Position numbers and translations under genes: made by a program. This document shows positions 45,215 through 47,800 of a DNA stretch of 47,800 nt, one piece after another. How positions within the stretch are numbered: position 1 is the stretch's first letter; each line of letters begins with the position of its first letter. The notes under the pieces were generated by a model. That model ran no database searches and was not told the origin of the DNA. It saw only the letters and a program-made list of their open reading frames with translations. This DNA comes from Enhygromyxa salina (GTDB lineage Bacteria; Myxococcota_A; Polyangia; Nannocystales; Nannocystaceae), in assembly GCF_002994615.1 (NCBI RefSeq), contig NZ_PVNK01000071.1, positions 1-47,800 of the forward strand. Direction: 5' to 3'.

Positions 45215-46876
45215 ATGACCAAGATCCTCGCCTTCATTCTCCTGATCGGCCCGCTGATCTTCATCCACGAGCTTGGCCACCTGCTCGCCGCCAAGCTCGT
45301 CGACGTGAAAGTCGGCCGGTTCTCGATCGGCTTTGGTCCGCCGCTGCTGCGCCGGACGATCGGCGAGACCGAGTACTGCCTGGCCCCGATCCCTCTAGGG
45401 GGCTACGTGACCTTGCTCGGGCAAAACCCGCACGAGGACGTCCCGGACCAGGATCGTGACCGAGCGCTGTCCAACAAGCCGCTGTGGGCGCGCTACTTCG
45501 TCCTCGCCGCCGGGCCCTTCGCCAACCTCGTCGTTCCGGTCCTGCTGTATTTTTTCTTCTTTTTGACCCACGCCCTCCAGCCGCCGCCGGTCATCGGCAC
45601 CGTGCTCGACGGCTCGGCTGCGGCCCTCGCCGGCCTCGAGCCCGGAGATCGCATCGTCGAGATCGACGGTGACGACGTCCGCTCATGGAAGGAGATGCAG
45701 ACCAAGGTCGCGGCCTCGCCCGACGTCGAGCTGCGCATCGAGATCGAGAAGCAGGGCAAGCGAGTCGAGCGCTTCGTGACCCCGCGCCGGACCTTCGTCG
45801 AGAACCCGCTCGGCGTGCCCGAGCCCCGCGGGCTGCTCGGGGTCTACGCCCATTTTTATGCCCCGCAGATCGGCATCATCGACCCGAGCTCGCCGGCCTA
45901 CGAGGGCGGGCTCCGGACCGGGGACGTGATCACCTCGATCGACGGCGAGCCCGTGCGGACCGTCGAGGAGCTCCAGACCCTGATCGCCAAGCCGCCAGAC
46001 TCGCTGGTCCGGCTGACCTACCTGCGGCCCAACCCGACCGCGTTCCAGCTCGGGACCCTGCTGTGGTTCGAGAGCAACCACGCCCAGCTGTTGCCGCGTC
46101 AAGACACCCGCGCGCGGCCGAGCGCGGGCCCGGGCGAGAGCTCGCCGACGGGGCTGTTGCCGGCCAACACCTTCGTGCGCGCGGTCGACCACGACTCCCC
46201 CGCGGCGCGCGCCGGGTTGCTGCCCGGCGACCGCGTGCTCGAGGTCGACGGCCAGGCCGTGACCCGGTGGGAGTCGGTCGCCAACATCCTCGATCGTGCC
46301 CAAGACAAGCCCGTCACGCTCCGGGTCCAGTCGCTCGGGGGCGAGCCGCGCGAGCTCACCGTCAAGCAAGACATCCGCACGCGCAAGGACATCTACAAGA
46401 CGAAGTTCACCTTCTTGTACCTCGGCGCCGAGCCCTACGGCATCAGCCGCGCGCCCGACCTCGAGCCGATCCGCGGACGCTTCACCTACGCGACGCGGGC
46501 GTCGTGGGGCGAGACCGTCTACATGCTCGAGATGATGTGGACGGCGCTGCGCCAGATGATCACGCTGCAGCGCGGCGTCGAGGACCTCAGCTCGGTCGTC
46601 GGCATCTTCGCGTTCGCCGGGACCGCGGCCGAGCAGGGCCCGACCGAGTTCCTCATGCTGATGGCGCTGATCAGCTTGAACCTCGCGTTCGTGAACCTGC
46701 TGCCGATCCCGATCCTCGACGGCGGCCACCTGCTGTTCTTCACGATCGAGGCGATCCGGCGCAAGCCCCTCGGTCAGCGCGCGCGCGAGATCGCCAGCGC
46801 GATCGGCCTGGTCGTCGTCTTGCTCCTGATGCTGATCGCGCTGCGCAACGACGTCATGCGCTTTTGGATGGACTAA
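45215..46876 (+). CDS. rseP: Site-2 intramembrane metalloprotease RseP with three PDZ domains
   Basis: A 553-residue S2P-type protease. HELGH (18-22) in the first helix and ILDGGHLLFF (about residue 500) in the last part form the zinc site. Between the membrane segments there are three PDZ repeats: about 125-190 (LEPGDRIVEIDGDDV), 215-275 (LRTGDVITSIDGEPV) and 320-385 (LLPGDRVLEVDGQAV). E. coli RseP has two. It would release membrane-bound regulators, such as anti-sigma factors, by regulated intramembrane proteolysis. The three PDZs add about 100 residues. TsaB follows after two bases, so the two are co-transcribed. Confidence 0.93.
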   Translation: MTKILAFILLIGPLIFIHELGHLLAAKLVDVKVGRFSIGFGPPLLRRTIGETEYCLAPIPLGGYVTLLGQNPHEDVPDQDRDRALSNKPLWARYFVLAAGPFANLVVPVLLYFFFFLTHALQPPPVIGTVLDGSAAALAGLEPGDRIVEIDGDDVRSWKEMQTKVAASPDVELRIEIEKQGKRVERFVTPRRTFVENPLGVPEPRGLLGVYAHFYAPQIGIIDPSSPAYEGGLRTGDVITSIDGEPVRTVEELQTLIAKPPDSLVRLTYLRPNPTAFQLGTLLWFESNHAQLLPRQDTRARPSAGPGESSPTGLLPANTFVRAVDHDSPAARAGLLPGDRVLEVDGQAVTRWESVANILDRAQDKPVTLRVQSLGGEPRELTVKQDIRTRKDIYKTKFTFLYLGAEPYGISRAPDLEPIRGRFTYATRASWGETVYMLEMMWTALRQMITLQRGVEDLSSVVGIFAFAGTAAEQGPTEFLMLMALISLNLAFVNLLPIPILDGGHLLFFTIEAIRRKPLGQRAREIASAIGLVVVLLLMLIALRNDVMRFWMD

Positions 46877-46878
46877 TC

Positions 46879-47619
46879 ATGGACGCGCGCGAACCACCAC
46901 AGTGGATGCTCTGCCTCGACACCTCGGCCCCGCGGACCTGCGTGGCCCTCGGCCGGGTCGGGGGCGCCAGTGACGAGCTGATCGTCGAAGACGCGCGTGA
47001 AGACCGGGCCAACCAGACCTCGGCCGGGCTCGGCCTCCGGCTTCGTCGTGCGCTCGACGAGGTTGGGATCGACGCCGCGCAGCTTCGCTTGATCGCGTGC
47101 GGGCGCGGGCCCGGCACCTTCACGGGATCGCGCGTCGCGGTCGCGACGGCCAAGGGCCTCGCTATCGGCCTCGGCGTGCCGATCGTCCCGGTCTCGACCC
47201 TGGCCGCGCTCGCGGCCTCGGCCGACCACGAGGGCCGCGTGCTCGCGCTGCTCGACGCCCGGCGCGAGCAGGTCTACGGGGCCGTGTTCGAGGTCGGCGA
47301 GACGATCGAGGCCCAGACCGACGAGCGCGTGACCGAGCTCGCCGAGCTCGTCGAGGCCTGGGCGCCGACCGACGATCTTCGCGCGCTCGGGCCCGGCTGT
47401 GGACCCTACGCCGAGCAGCTCCCGAGCGCGCTGCGCGAGCGCAGCACCGTGACCCCGGGGCCGACGGCGCGCGGCCTGTGGCGCGCGGCCGTGAGCGCCC
47501 TGCGGGCCGGCGAGGCCGTCGACGCGGGCGCCCTCGCCGTCGTCTACCTGCGCCAGAGCTACGCGCAGATGGGCATCAACAAGCCCAAGCGACCCGTGTT
47601 CAAGAGCCCCTTCGTCTGA
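46879..47619 (+). CDS. tsaB: tRNA threonylcarbamoyladenosine synthesis protein TsaB
   Basis: A 246-residue ASKHA-fold protein. MLCLDTSAPRTCVAL at the start, GRGPGTFTGSRVAVATAKGL (residues about 74-93) and VLALLDARREQVYGAVF are the TsaB signatures. It is the scaffold of the TsaD-TsaB-TsaE complex that makes t6A37 in tRNAs reading ANN codons; the protein has no catalytic metal site. The tail (YLRQSYAQMGINKPKRP) is of normal length. Adjacent rseP is a neighbour without a known functional link. Confidence 0.93.
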   Translation: MDAREPPQWMLCLDTSAPRTCVALGRVGGASDELIVEDAREDRANQTSAGLGLRLRRALDEVGIDAAQLRLIACGRGPGTFTGSRVAVATAKGLAIGLGVPIVPVSTLAALAASADHEGRVLALLDARREQVYGAVFEVGETIEAQTDERVTELAELVEAWAPTDDLRALGPGCGPYAEQLPSALRERSTVTPGPTARGLWRAAVSALRAGEAVDAGALAVVYLRQSYAQMGINKPKRPVFKSPFV

Positions 47620-47623
47620 GTCT

Positions 47624-47800
47624 CTACTGCCACGGATCGAGCAGGTCGTCGTGGTCGATGCCCTCGTTGGCCTTGCTCTCAGGCTCGAGCGACGGCTTCT
47701 CGGGTTCAGGCTCGGGCTCCGGTTGGGGCTCAGGCTCGGGCTCGGGTTGGGGCTCGGGCTTGTGCCCGGCGAGGCCGCGGCGAAGCCCGAGCCCGGGCAC
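47624..47800 (-). CDS. C-terminal fragment of a Pro/Glu-rich protein
   Basis: The last 58 codons of a gene that begins outside the window. The product ends GIDHDDLLDPWQ, before which stands a run of Pro-Glu and Pro-Gln pairs (HKPEPQPEPEPEPQPEP...), similar in style to the Ser/Thr kinase tail at 40656. Such tails often link a membrane anchor or kinase to the periplasm. The family cannot be told. Confidence 0.55.
   Translation of the reverse strand: MPGLGLRRGLAGHKPEPQPEPEPEPQPEPEPEPEKPSLEPESKANEGIDHDDLLDPWQ

Overview
The window looks like a chromosomal piece of a high-GC (about 70 %) myxobacterium, most likely of the Nannocystineae type. This is inferred from strong G/C bias at third codon positions, many lipoproteins with lipoboxes, a Ser/Thr protein kinase, an NtrC-type activator next to a TPR kinase, and a protein with a domain first named from Myxococcus. 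No rRNA, tRNA, CRISPR array or transposase gene was seen. | Left part (216-16104, all on the minus strand, read right to left): a compact aryl-polyene (APE) pigment locus. The order is two acyl carrier proteins, a fused acyl-ligase/dehydratase, glycosyltransferase, lysophospholipid-type acyltransferase, aromatic amino-acid ammonia-lyase, LolA-like carrier, MMPL/RND exporter, DUF3261 lipoprotein, ketosynthase, ketosynthase-like chain-length partner, dehydratase, ketoreductase, second ketosynthase and an FAD halogenase-like enzyme. Many genes overlap by 4 bases (ATGA, GTGA, TTGA), so they are probably co-translated. Together they would make an aromatic starter by deamination, load it on ACP, extend and reduce it to a conjugated polyene, possibly halogenate it, attach it to a lipid and move it to the outer membrane. 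| Middle (16168-23212): a DUF6918-like protein, a DPP-IV-type S9 peptidase lipoprotein and a UvrD/PcrA-like helicase. They are followed by a 760-base tandem array of about 141-bp units, and then nadE behind a perfect inverted repeat. A long hairpin separates nadE from a convergent quinol nitric oxide reductase gene, which is divergent from an Rrf2-family (NsrR-like) regulator. | 26259-31026: a CNNM/CorC protein overlapping argB, then about 800 bases without a gene that include an unusual T/C-rich, AT-richer stretch. Next come an orphan MutH/Sau3AI-like nuclease, a 59-residue Lys-rich lipoprotein and a hotdog thioesterase. | 31052-37284: a signalling operon: small winged-helix-like protein, small unknown protein, sigma54 activator, TPR histidine-kinase-like membrane protein and a stand-alone receiver. 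Both receivers share an unusual insertion. | 37458-47800: Cys-rich lipoprotein, Ser/Thr kinase, bioA, two further lipoproteins (one PA14), a MXAN_5187-C-like protein, rseP with three PDZ repeats and tsaB. Partial genes lie at both window ends.
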